Origin: an uncultured Clostridia bacterium
GTDB taxonomy: Bacteria; Bacillota; Clostridia; Oscillospirales; Oscillospiraceae
Length of the DNA: 5,966 bases
Direction of reading: 5' to 3'
Assembly: GCA_945918315.1 (NCBI GenBank)
Contig: CAMEIK010000078.1
Coordinates: 1 to 5,966 of the forward strand
Shown here: in pieces, positions 5,922-5,966 of the stretch
Layout of the letters: each line of letters opens with the position of its first letter
Numbering within the stretch: position 1 is the first letter of the stretch
Made by a program: the position numbers and the translations under genes
Notes under the pieces: model-generated
The model's input: the letters and a program-made list of their open reading frames with translations, nothing else
Told to the model about the DNA's origin: nothing
Databases searched by the model: none

Positions 5922-5966
5922 ATTTCTTCCTTTTCTCTTTCCTGTGCTCTTTTAGGGGAGTGCCTC

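Overview
The window looks like a chromosomal segment from a Gram-positive anaerobe of the Bacillota, most likely a gut-type Clostridia member. That placement is an inference from moderate GC content, strong AGGAGG-type ribosome binding sites, extended -10 promoters, and a MacB-like ATPase paired with a giant coiled-coil FtsX permease. Nothing here gives a species.

Layout. Bases 1-374 hold no conventional gene, but several hairpins, a possible 33-codon membrane-peptide ORF on the minus strand (87-188), a terminator-like hairpin (291-323) and an extended -10 promoter (336-341). A GtrA-family membrane protein follows at 375-788. A 105-base intergenic region (789-893) carries two overlapping palindromes and another extended -10 promoter. 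It leads into a two-gene operon: an ABC ATPase (894-1595) and its 1127-residue FtsX/MacB-type permease (1589-4972), overlapping at an ATGGTAATG junction. A hairpin with U-tracts in both directions separates this operon from a convergent minus-strand DMT/YdcZ-type transporter (5034-5921), whose promoter lies mostly or wholly beyond the right edge.

How the parts work together. The ATPase and permease almost certainly form one complex, probably a mechanotransmission-type (MacB/FtsX-like) exporter or envelope machine. The permease has about eight membrane segments and a roughly 330-residue extracytoplasmic coiled coil whose periodicity suggests an antiparallel helical hairpin. GtrA and the DMT transporter are separate transcription units; no shared pathway is visible, so their adjacency may be incidental.

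The four large genes belong to known families. The parts most worth a second look are the leader with mutually exclusive hairpins ahead of gtrA, the small membrane-peptide ORF, the double palindrome at the ABC operon promoter, and the geometry of the permease coiled coil. No RNA gene, CRISPR array or insertion sequence was recognised.
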